A stretch of DNA of 64,000 bases from CAWFXC01 sp963819735. GTDB lineage: Bacteria; Actinomycetota; Acidimicrobiia; IMCC26256; DASPTH01. Within the stretch, counting starts at the first letter, position 1. The number at the start of each line of letters is the position of its first letter. The position numbers and the translations under genes are program-made. The notes below the pieces were generated by a model that made no database searches, was not told the origin of the DNA, and worked only from the letters and a program-made list of their open reading frames with translations. Below are positions 8,563-18,269 of this stretch, in pieces. The DNA lies in the NCBI GenBank assembly GCA_963819735.1, contig CAWFXC010000003.1:186001-250000 (forward strand), written 5' to 3'.

Positions 8563-9307
8563 CCGGATTCGGCGCCGCGACGCGCGATGGCGCGCCCGTG
8601 GGTACGACCGCATCACCGACGCGCACGATGCCCGGCTCCACCACGATCGCGCCGATGGCCAGGCAACCGTCGCGCTCCCGGTTGATCGTGCGCAGCACGT
8701 CGAGGTCGCGGTCGACCCCACCCGGTTGCGGACGGGTCGTCATCACACAACGGGAGATGCGCTTGGTCACGTCGAGCGTCGCGTCGCCGCACGCGATCGT
8801 CGCCCCGACGAGCTCGTCCTCACCGCTCCCGCCGAGCAGCACATTGGCGCGGAACCGGCGACGATCCCACGCGCCGATCGTCGCGCGCGACACCAGCGAC
8901 AGCTGGGTCCGGGCCGAGTCGTGGAACGCACCCGGCGAGCCGTCGAAACCGATCCATTCGGACGTCGACTCCTCCTCGAACTCGAGGGGATTCTCGTAGA
9001 CCCGGGCGCCACCGACGGCCGCCGCCCGCAGCTCGACCGGACGACCGAGCCACCCCGTCAGCGCGTCGGCCTCGCGCGCGCACGAACCGTCGGGCAGCGT
9101 GATCTCGACCGCGCCGTCGTCGAGCAGCCGGGCCGACGCGAACAGGAGCTCGGGGACACGTCGGGCGGTGAGACCCAAGCCGGTCTCGGTGTCGAACAGG
9201 GCGTAGGCGTGGTCGCCGGCAATGCCGGTGGCGGTCACCGTGGCCGTCTCGACCTGCTCACCCTGGAGCGACTTCACCGGGTAGCGCCACAGCTCGAGCA
9301 CGTCCAC
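8543..9307 (-). CDS. MOSC domain protein with N-terminal beta-barrel
   Basis: 254-aa protein of the MOSC family (molybdenum cofactor sulfurase C-terminal domain), which transfers sulfur or binds pterin cofactor in various enzymes. The N-terminal MOSC_N motif WRYPVKSLQGE is at residues 7-17. The MOSC core holds the conserved Cys segment KRISRCVMTTRPQPGG and the ending DVLRTINRERDGCLAIGAIVVEPG. Substrate unknown; relatives include YcbX/YiiM-type enzymes that reduce N-hydroxylated compounds. I chose the GTG at 9307, where homology begins; the longer frame upstream is only Gly/Pro repeat sequence (9327-9373). Confidence 0.85.
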   Translation of the reverse strand: MDVLELWRYPVKSLQGEQVETATVTATGIAGDHAYALFDTETGLGLTARRVPELLFASARLLDDGAVEITLPDGSCAREADALTGWLGRPVELRAAAVGGARVYENPLEFEEESTSEWIGFDGSPGAFHDSARTQLSLVSRATIGAWDRRRFRANVLLGGSGEDELVGATIACGDATLDVTKRISRCVMTTRPQPGGVDRDLDVLRTINRERDGCLAIGAIVVEPGIVRVGDAVVPTGAPSRVAAPNPVRPAPA

Positions 9308-9326
9308 CCGGCGACGATACCCGGCG

Positions 9327-9373
9327 ACCCCGCCTCCTCCCCCGGAGCAGGCAACCCCGCCTCCTCCCCCGGA
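9327..9373. repeat. 20-bp direct repeat upstream of the MOSC gene
   Basis: The sequence accccgcctcctcccccgga occurs at 9327-9346 and again at 9354-9373, identical over 20 bases and 27 bases apart in register. It sits in the promoter region of the MOSC gene. Function unknown. Confidence 0.85.
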
Positions 9374-9374
9374 A

Positions 9375-9418
9375 CATCTCGGAGTTGACGTACGCATGCG
9401 AGCGCGAACTCCGAGATG
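9375..9418. repeat. 12-bp perfect inverted repeat between MOSC gene and lon
   Basis: catctcggagtt at 9375-9386 is matched by its exact complement aactccgagatg at 9407-9418, with a 20-base centre that itself holds a small tacgcatgcg near-palindrome. It could be an operator for the MOSC gene, a hairpin at the end of the lon transcript, or a dispersed element. I cannot choose among these. Confidence 0.7.
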
Positions 9419-9437
9419 CTCGGTGGTTGAAGCAGCC

Positions 9438-9465
9438 GGACCCCGGGCCCGAAGGCGCGGGGTCC
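9438..9465 (-). terminator. GC-rich hairpin after lon
   Basis: ggaccccg (9438-9445) pairs with cggggtcc (9458-9465), and the loop can pair further. It lies 15 bases downstream of the lon stop. No clear U-run follows, so termination is only likely. Confidence 0.45.
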
Positions 9466-9479
9466 GATCCGCATTCGCG

Positions 9480-11886
9480 TTACGCCGCCACTGCCGCGGC
9501 CGGCTCCTCCAACGCGAGGGCGAGCACGTCGCGCACGTCGTCCACCAGGTGGAACGTCATCACGTCGCGCACCGCCTCCGGCACGTCGTCGAGGTCGGGA
9601 CCGTTGCGCTTCGGCAGGATCACGGTGTCGAGGCCCGCACGTTGCGCAGCCAGCACCTTCTGCTTCACGCCACCGATCGGCAGCACCCGGCCCTGGAGCG
9701 TGACCTCGCCGGTCATGCCCACGCCGGCCTTCACCGGTCGGCCGGTCAGCATGCTGACCAGCGCGGTCGTCATGGTGACGCCCGCCGACGGCCCGTCCTT
9801 CGGGATCCCTCCGGCGGGCACGTGCAGGTGCACGCGTCGTTGGGTCGCCGCCGGCACGATGCCGAGCGCACCCGCGTTCGCCTGGACGAACGAGAGCGCG
9901 ATCTGCGCCGACTCCTTCATCACGTCGCCGAGTTGGCCGGTCAGGGTCAGGCCCTCACCGTCCATCGTCGTCGCCTCGATGAAGAGCACGTCACCACCGG
10001 TGCCGGTCACTGCCAGCCCCGTGGCCACGCCCGGCGTCGCCGTGCGATCGGCCACCTCGGAGAAGAACTTCGAGCGGCCGAGCGCGGGCACGACGTCGTC
10101 GATCCCGATCGCGACCGGAGGCGTGACCGTCTCCGACGCGATGCGCGACGCGGTCTTGCGCAACAGCTTCCCGAGCTCGCGCTCGAGGTTGCGCACACCG
10201 GCTTCACGCGTGTAGTCGGTCACGACCGTACGCAGCACGTCATCCGACACCGAGACGTCGTCGGCGGTGAGACCGTTGCGCTCGAGCTGACGGGCGAGCA
10301 GGTGATCGCGCGCGATGGCGACCTTCTCCTCCTCCGTGTAGCCGTCGAGCCGGATGATCTCGAGCCGGTCCAGCAACGGGCCGGGGATCGTGTCGAGCAC
10401 GTTGGCGGTGGCCAGGAACAGCACGTCGGACAGGTCGAGGTCGACCTCCAGGTAGTGGTCCCGGAACGTGTGGTTCTGCGCGGGGTCGAGCACCTCGAGC
10501 AGCGCCGACGACGGATCGCCGCGCCAGTCGTTGCCCAGCTTGTCGACCTCGTCGAGGACGATGACCGGGTTCATGGTGCCGGCCTCGGTCAGCGCGCGCA
10601 CGATCCGCCCGGGCCGGGCGCCGACGTAGGTGCGCCGGTGACCACGCAGCTCCGCCTCGTCGTGCACACCACCGAGGGCGACGCGCACGAACTCACGCCC
10701 GAGCGCGTTCGCCACCGACTCGCCCAACGACGTCTTGCCGACGCCCGGAGGGCCCACCAGGGCGAGGATCGCGCCCGCGCCGCGACGGTGCTTGCCGTGC
10801 TCACGCGTGGTCGCCTCATCGGCGTCGTCGGTCGCCCGCTCGGCGCGCAGCTTGCGCACCGCCAGGTACTCGACGATGCGGTCCTTCACGTCGTCGAGAC
10901 CGGTGTGGTCGGCGTCGAGGATGGCGCGCGCGGCACCGATGTCGTACTGCTCGTCGGAGCGCTTGCCCCACGGGATGTCGAGCACGGTGTCGAGCCACGT
11001 ACGGATCCAGCCGTGCTCCGGGCTCTGGTCGTTCATGCGCTCGAGCCGGTCGACCTCGCGCTCGACCGCAGCGCGCACGTCGTCGGGCAGGACCGCCTCC
11101 GACAACCGGCGCCGGTACTCGGCCACCGCGTCGTCGGAATCACCGGTCTCGCCCAGCTCCTGGCGGATCGCCTGCAGTTGCTGGCGCAGCATGAACTCGC
11201 GCTGCGTCTTGTCCATGCCCTCGGTGACCCGGTTGCGGATCTGCTCGGACACGTCGAGCTCGGCCAGGGTGTCGCGCGCCCACGCCAGCGCCTTCTCCAG
11301 CCGCGCCTCGGGGTCGAGCTCTTCGAGCAGCTCGACCTTGCGCTCGACGGAGAGGTCGGGCGACCAGCCGGCGGTGTCGGCCAGCGCGCCGGGGTCGTCG
11401 ACGCCGGACAGCGCGTCGGCGATGCGGGGCGAACCCAGCTTCTCGGCGATGCCGCGCACGATGGCGCGGTACTCGCGGGCCAGCTCACGGGTACGGCCGG
11501 AGTAGTTGGCGGGCTCGGCCACGGGCTCGGCCTCCACCCACAGTCCGGGCTGCCCGGTCGCGACGGGGCCGCCCACGATCGCCCGGGACAGGCCGCGCAG
11601 CACGAGTGCCCGCTGCCCGCCGGGGAGCTCGCCCTCGTTCTCCACGCGGGCCACGGTGCCCACACGGGTGTAGCCACTCCCCACGCGGGGCACCAGCAAC
11701 ACTCGGCGGTCACCCGCCGAGCGCGCCGTCGGCGGCGTCACGGGCCTCCGGCGACTCGACGGCGAGGGTCACCACCATCTGCGGCAGGACCACTCCCGTG
11801 GTCAGCGGCAGCAGCGGCAGCGTCAGACCCTCGATCTCTCGGGTGCCTTCGCGGCCGAATTCCTGGTCGTTGTCGGTCTCGGTCAT
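9480..11886 (-). CDS. lon: ATP-dependent protease Lon, reading frame shifted near codon 59
   Basis: AAA+ serine protease that degrades misfolded and regulatory proteins. The main frame (from 11712 down) holds the helical N-domain, Walker A GPPGVGKT, Walker B VIVLDEVDK, and the protease domain with the catalytic Ser in DGPSAGVTM and Lys in GGVKQKV. The true N-terminus (MTETDNDQEFGREG..., then LTLPLLPLTTGVVLP) is in another frame. It begins at ATG 11886 with a good RBS (GAGGA, 8 bases ahead) and ends at a TGA at 11710-11712. Reading GGG-TGA-C with a +1 shift gives ...ALGG-DRRVLLVPRVG, exactly the expected Lon join, for a total of ~801 aa, the usual size. Without the shift, translation from GTG 11741 would lack the first ~58 residues. 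The gene may be a sequencing error, a mutation or programmed frameshifting. Confidence 0.9.
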
Positions 11887-11981
11887 CTTTGGTCCTCACG
11901 GGTGTGGTTGTTGATTACACCATTACGTGAGGGCGACAACCGCCGAGCCGGGGTCGACATTCCCGATCCGGTCGCCCGGAT

Positions 11982-12983
11982 TTACAGCAGGCCGGTCTCC
12001 CGCAGCCAGGGGATCGTGCGGCCCAGGCCGTCGGCCAGGGTGACCGGCTCGTAGCCGAGGCGCTCCACCGTGAGGTCGTTCACGAAGAACGGCTCCGGGA
12101 ACTGCTTGCGGGCGAGGGCCACGAGGCTCGGGCCGTAACGGGCGGCCACCTCGGGGTCGTCGAGCTCCTCGGCCGACACCGTGGCCACCCGCGTGGGCGA
12201 GCCGGCCACGTCGGCGGCGGCGTTGCAGAAGAACGGGACCCCGCCGACGTCCTCGGGCCGCCCGAAGGCGAGGTACCGCTCCCCGGCCACTCCGCGGCGG
12301 GTGGCCAGCACCGACGCCCGGGCGACGTCGTCGGCGAAGACCCACGGGATCGGGAACGCCAGGTACTCGGTGATCTCGCCCCGGATCGCGCCGACGATGC
12401 GGGCGTTGTAGCTCGGAACCACCATCGACCGCTCGGGCAACGGGGACGTGCCGTAGGCGCCGCCCGAGATCACGATGCAGATGTCCTGACCGTCGTCGAC
12501 CCGGGCCATGGCGTCGAGGAACGCCCGCAGCTTCGTCTGCGTGTAGGGGTCGTCGCTGGGCGACGGATCCAGGGGCGAGTGCTCGGTGAGCGGCGCGGTC
12601 TTGGCGTCGAAGAACGTGGTGGTGCTCAACTGCACCACCCGTTCCGCACCGACCTTCGCGGCGGCGTCGAGCACGTAGCCGGTACCGACGACGTTGACCG
12701 CCTCGTGCTCACCCGGCACCTGCGTGGGACCGCCCAGCACCGCGGCGGAGTGGATCACGTAGCGACAGCCGTCGGCCGCCGCGAGCACCGCGTCGGCATC
12801 GGTGATGTCGCCGCGGACGATCTCGACGCCCAGCGCCTCGAGCGGGCCGGTGCCGCTGCCCTCGCGCACGAGCGCCCGCACCGAATCGCCCTGCTCCAAC
12901 AGCAGCTTGGCGATGTTGGACCCGATCATCCCGGTCGCGCCGGTGAGAAATACCCACGCTCCCCCGTCGCTCGCTCCGCTCAC
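11982..12983 (-). CDS. NAD-dependent epimerase/dehydratase-type extended SDR
   Basis: Extended SDR of ~333 aa. Rossmann motif TGATGMIG at residues 14-21 and a catalytic YxxxK as PYTQTK (about 157). The segments HSAAVLGGPTQ and FADDVARASVLA resemble 3-beta-HSD/NAD-epimerase proteins acting on sugars, sterols or flavonoid-like substrates; the substrate is not predictable. The start is confused by a 35-base tandem duplication that repeats both the RBS and the GTG. I use GTG 12983, preceded by AGGTGG; starts at 13028 or between would add a Ser/Arg/Glu-rich leader encoded by the repeat. It overlaps no conserved part of the upstream glutathione peroxidase gene. Confidence 0.82.
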   Translation of the reverse strand: MSGASDGGAWVFLTGATGMIGSNIAKLLLEQGDSVRALVREGSGTGPLEALGVEIVRGDITDADAVLAAADGCRYVIHSAAVLGGPTQVPGEHEAVNVVGTGYVLDAAAKVGAERVVQLSTTTFFDAKTAPLTEHSPLDPSPSDDPYTQTKLRAFLDAMARVDDGQDICIVISGGAYGTSPLPERSMVVPSYNARIVGAIRGEITEYLAFPIPWVFADDVARASVLATRRGVAGERYLAFGRPEDVGGVPFFCNAAADVAGSPTRVATVSAEELDDPEVAARYGPSLVALARKQFPEPFFVNDLTVERLGYEPVTLADGLGRTIPWLRETGLL

Positions 12984-13039
12984 TTCGTCCCACCTCCCCC
13001 GTCGCTCGCTCCGCTCACTTCGTCCCACCTCCCCCGTCG
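12961..13039. repeat. 35-bp tandem repeat (2.25 copies) at the gpx/SDR boundary
   Basis: Two exact 35-base units (12961-12995, 12996-13030) and the first 9 bases of a third. On the coding (minus) strand each unit contains an RBS-like AGGTGG and a GTG start. The repeat therefore supplies duplicate starts for the SDR gene and encodes the last residues (GGGGTK) of the glutathione peroxidase. Confidence 0.95.
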
Positions 13040-13539
13040 TCGCGTGGTCCTATGAAGGGAAGCTGCGCCTCGATGGCGGCGACGAGGTCGGCGTCGTCGG
13101 GCGTGACCTGCGGACGGAAGCGACCGACAACCTTGCCGTCGGGCGCGACCAGGAACTTCTCGAAGTTCCACTTCACGTCGCCCGCTTCGCCGTCGGCGTC
13201 GGCCGCCTCGGTGAGCTCGGCGTAGATCGGGTGCCGCTGCGCGCCGTTGACGTCGATCTTCTCGAAGATCGGGAAGGTGACGCCGTACGTGGTGTCGCAG
13301 AACTCGCGGATCTCCTCGGGCGTGCCCGGCTCCTGGCCCATGAACTGGTTGCTCGGGAAGCCGAGCACCTCGAACCCGCGGGCGGCGTACTGCTCGTGCA
13401 GCTTCTGGAGCCCCTCGTACTGCGGCGTGAGCCCGCACTTCGAGGCGACGTTCACGACGAGGAGCGCCTTGCCCTCGTAGTTGGCGAGGCTGCTCGGCTC
13501 GCCCTCGAGCGTGTTGATCGGTGCGTCGTAGATGGCCAT
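13015..13539 (-). CDS. Glutathione peroxidase / thioredoxin-dependent peroxidase
   Basis: 174-aa peroxidase of the GPX family. Peroxidatic Cys35 in NVASKCGLTPQY, then the conserved Gln in FPSNQFMGQEPG and Trp in VKWNFEKFLV complete the catalytic triad. As in most bacterial GPX the residue is Cys rather than selenocysteine. In actinobacteria such enzymes usually take electrons from thioredoxin. A strong RBS (AGGAGG) precedes ATG 13539. The extreme C-terminus (DDGGGGTK) is encoded by the 35-base repeat and is not conserved. Confidence 0.93.
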   Translation of the reverse strand: MAIYDAPINTLEGEPSSLANYEGKALLVVNVASKCGLTPQYEGLQKLHEQYAARGFEVLGFPSNQFMGQEPGTPEEIREFCDTTYGVTFPIFEKIDVNGAQRHPIYAELTEAADADGEAGDVKWNFEKFLVAPDGKVVGRFRPQVTPDDADLVAAIEAQLPFIGPRDDGGGGTK

Positions 13540-13581
13540 CGGATCCTCCTGAGACTGGTCCCCGGGACGGGTGGCCGCAGC

Positions 13582-14974
<1,393 letters not shown>

Positions 14975-15058
14975 GAACGGCTCCCGGCGTCGGCGTGCGC
15001 TCGGAAGGTAGCGCGCGGTCCTCCGTCAGCTCCTCTCGCGGCGACGCTCGCCCGCTCC

Positions 15059-15883
15059 TTACGCGCCGCGCTGCCCCCGTACTTTCCGCACCGTCCGGTC
15101 CATGGTGCCCCGCACGTACGGACCCAGGAGGCCCGACGCGCGGGCCAACGCCCGGGTCTGGAAATCGGCAGTGATGACCAGCCGGTCCTTCTCGATGCCG
15201 GTCACCAACGCGCGGGCGACGGTGTCGGCCTCGCGCGGCTTGATCGCGGCCGAGATGGCGTCGGTCTCCGGCGGCTTCAGCTTGTTCTCGCGGTCGAACC
15301 CCGGGGTACGCGTATCGGGGGGATACGCGCACGCGACGACGATGCCGTACGGCGCCAACTCGGGCCGGAGCGTCTCGGTGAGACCGCGTACCGCGTACTT
15401 CGCCGGCCCGTACGCCGAATAGCCGAACACCCCGATCAAGCCCGCGGTCGACGAGATCGTCACGATGTGCCCGCGACGACGCTCGATCATCGACGGCACC
15501 ACCGCGCGCACCGCGTACAACGTGCCGAAGTAGTCGACTTCCATCTGGTCGCGGAACACGTCGTCGGCCAGCGTCTCGAAGTAGCCCGGATGCGACGAGC
15601 CGGCCGAGGTGACGAGGACGTCGACCGGCCCCTGCGTCGCGACCAGCGCGGCGACGGCGTCGCGCACCGCCTCGGGCCGGGCGACGTCGGCACTCGCGGT
15701 CGCGACGGAACCGGCGCTCGTGGCCACGCCGTCGAGCAGCTCGGCGGCCGCGGCGAGCCGGGCGACGTCGCGCGCGACGAGCGAGACGCGCGCGCCCCGC
15801 GACGCGAGCAGGCGCGCGGTGGCGAGGCCGATCCCGCTCGATCCCCCGGTGATCACCACGTGCGCGCCCGCGAGTTTCGTCAC
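15059..15883 (-). CDS. SDR oxidoreductase resembling 3-ketodihydrosphingosine reductase
   Basis: Classical SDR of 274 aa. Cofactor motif GGSSGIG at 14-20, catalytic Ser in TISSTAG and YxxxK as YGPAK. The stretch CAYPPDTRTPGFDRENKLKP followed by PET is close to the PPDTxTPGFxxENxxKPxET pattern that marks 3-ketosphinganine reductase (KDSR) and near relatives. A role in reducing a long-chain keto lipid is therefore plausible but not shown. No serine palmitoyltransferase gene is in this window. Divergent from the large secreted hydrolase gene, 55 bases apart. Confidence 0.8.
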   Translation of the reverse strand: MTKLAGAHVVITGGSSGIGLATARLLASRGARVSLVARDVARLAAAAELLDGVATSAGSVATASADVARPEAVRDAVAALVATQGPVDVLVTSAGSSHPGYFETLADDVFRDQMEVDYFGTLYAVRAVVPSMIERRRGHIVTISSTAGLIGVFGYSAYGPAKYAVRGLTETLRPELAPYGIVVACAYPPDTRTPGFDRENKLKPPETDAISAAIKPREADTVARALVTGIEKDRLVITADFQTRALARASGLLGPYVRGTMDRTVRKVRGQRGA

Positions 15884-15938
15884 TGCGTGATCGTGCCACG
15901 CGCGGCACGGCCGTGCCTGAACCGGTGCCGAAGAGCAC

Positions 15939-18269
15939 GTGCACTACGGTCGCGTCGTGTTGCGACGCCCCCTCCTGGTACCGGGTGTCGCCCTCCTGGT
16001 GACGCTCGTCGGGATGGCCGCGACGCCGGCAGTCGCGAGCGCGGCGGTCGCGACCCGGGCTGTCGCGACCCGGGCTGTCGCGACCCCGGCCGCGTCGAGC
16101 GCCCCGTTCCACGTGCAGCCGAGCGTCAACCAGGTCGCCGTCACCGGCGCCAAGACCGGATCGGTCGCCGAGCTGCAGAACGCGCGGGGGAAGACCACCG
16201 CCACCGGCCCCGTCGACAGCGCCGGCAGCGTGCTGTTCCGCAAGGTGCCCACCGGCGCGGGCTACGCCGTCGTGGTCGACGGCGAGAAGTCGGCGCCGGT
16301 GAAGGTGATCGGCCCGAACGACGTCCCGCCCCAATCGTTCTATTCGTCGCAGCACCTCGAGCCGGGCTTCGGCTACCTGGAGACGCGCGACGGCACGCTG
16401 CTGTCGATCGACGTCCATCTGCCGGGCCCGGTCGCCGACGGCCCCTACCCCACCGTCGTCGAGTACTCCGGGTACGACCCGTCGAACCCCGACAGCGACC
16501 AGCCGGCGTCGACGATCGCGCGGCTGCTCGGCTTCGCCACCGTCGGCGTGAACATGCGCGGCACCGGGTGCTCCGGTGGCTCGTGGGACTACTTCGAGCC
16601 GTTGCAGTCACTCGACGGCTACGACGCCATCGAGACCGTCGCCGCGCAACCGTGGGTCGCCAACGGGAAGGTCGGCATGGTCGGGATCTCCTACCCCGGC
16701 ATCACACAACTCTTCGTGGCGCAGACCCGCCCGCCGCACCTCGCCGCCATCACCCCGCTGTCGGTGCTCGACGACACCCACGCGACCGTGTACCCCGGAG
16801 GGATCCTCAACACCGGGTTCGCGCTGAGTTGGGCGCAGGATCGCCAGGCCGACGCCGAGCCGCAGGGTCAGCGCTGGGCGGAACGGCGCATCGAACGGGG
16901 CGACACGACGTGCGAGGCCAACCAGGCCCTGCGGCTCCAGAGCCCGAGCGTGATCAAGCGGATCCGCGAGAACGCGTTCCTCGACGGTGCCGCGACCGAC
17001 GCGCTCGCGCCGGCCACCTTCGTCCACCGCATCGACGTGCCGGTGTTCATCGCCGGCTCGTGGCAGGACCAGGAGACCGGCAGTCACTTCGCCAACATGC
17101 TCGACGCCTTCGCCCCCGGCGTCCCGTTGAAGGTGACGGTGATGAACGGGGTGCACGCCGACTCGATCGGGCCCGCGGTGCTGTCGCAGTGGATCGAGTT
17201 CCTCGACTTCTACGTCGCGCGCAAGATCCCCACGGTGGCGCCGGCGACGCGCGCACTCGCCGCGGTGTTGCTGTCGCGCATCTTCGGCTCCGGCGTCACC
17301 CTGGCGCCCGACCGGTTCACCGGCGAAGCGAGCTACGCGGCGGCGCTCGCCGCCTACCAGGCCGAGCCACCGGTGCGCGTGCTGTTCGACGTCGGGGCGG
17401 GCGGTGCAGCCAAGGGCGCCCCGATACCCGGCTTCTCGATCACCGCGCCGTCGTGGCCGATTCCCCGCACCACCCCGACGACCTACTACTTCGGTCCCGG
17501 CGGCACGCTCACCCCGCAGCGGCCGACCGCCACAACCACCGGCGCCGGGACGACGGGCACGGCCGCCGACCGGTACGACTACGACCCGGCCGCGTTCCCG
17601 GCCACCGACGCCGCGGGCGGAGTGGCGCGAGCAGCGGAAACGGCAGCGCGGTCGCCGGGTTCGCGCCCACCTACAACTGGAAGCCGGTGCCCGCGGGCAA
17701 GGCCCTGGCCTACGTGAGCGCGCCCCTCACCGACAACGTCGTGATGGCCGGCACCGGGAGCGTCGACCTGTGGCTGCGCTCGACCGCACCCGACGTCGAC
17801 CTCGAGGTGACGATCAGCGAGGTCCGGCCCGACGGCCGGGAGACCTACATCCAGAGCGGCTGGTTGCGGGCGAGCCAGCGCAAGCTCGACGCCGCGAAGC
17901 TCGACCGCGGTGCTCCCGGTGCAGACCTTCAAGGAGGCCGACGTCGCACCCCTGCCGAAGGGCCGGTTCACGCAGGTCCGGGTCGCGCTCTACCCGTTCG
18001 CCCACGCGTTCCGGGCCGGCTCGCGGATCCGCATCGTCGTGCAGCCGCCGGGTGGCAACCGGCCGGCCTGGGCGTTCGACGCGCTGCGCTACAACCACCC
18101 GGTGACCAACACGATCGCCCGGTCGGTGGCGCAACCGTCGAAGGTGGTGCTGCCCGTGGTACCGGGTATCACTGTCCCCACCCCGCTCCCCGCGTGCGGC
18201 GCGCTGCGGGGGCAACCGTGCCGCCCCTACGTCCCGCTGACCAATGACCCCACCGGAGGTTCGTCGTGA
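15939..18269 (+). pseudogene. Secreted X-Pro dipeptidyl-peptidase (CocE/NonD family), two frameshifts
   Basis: Large exported serine hydrolase of the S15/CocE family, which cleave X-Pro peptides or acyl esters. The signal peptide covers ~30 residues, followed by a repetitive Val-Ala-Thr-Arg-Ala stretch (15-base repeats at 16047-16091). The family hallmarks MRGTGCSGGSWD and the nucleophile GISYPG are in the first frame. The C-terminal jelly-roll domain (LTDNVVMAGTGSVDLWLRS) continues in a second frame after a break at about 17620-17630. A third frame takes over at about 17905-17912 (VLPVQTFKEADVAPLPKGRF) to the stop at 18269. All parts together make a complete protein of ~775 aa. GTG 15957 is an alternative start. 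The stop overlaps the next gene's start. Confidence 0.85.
16047..16091 (+). repeat. 15-bp in-frame repeat in the CocE-like leader
   Basis: gtcgcgacccgggct occurs exactly twice (16047-16061, 16062-16076), followed by a third diverged copy to 16091. It encodes VATRA repeats just after the predicted signal peptide. Confidence 0.85.
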
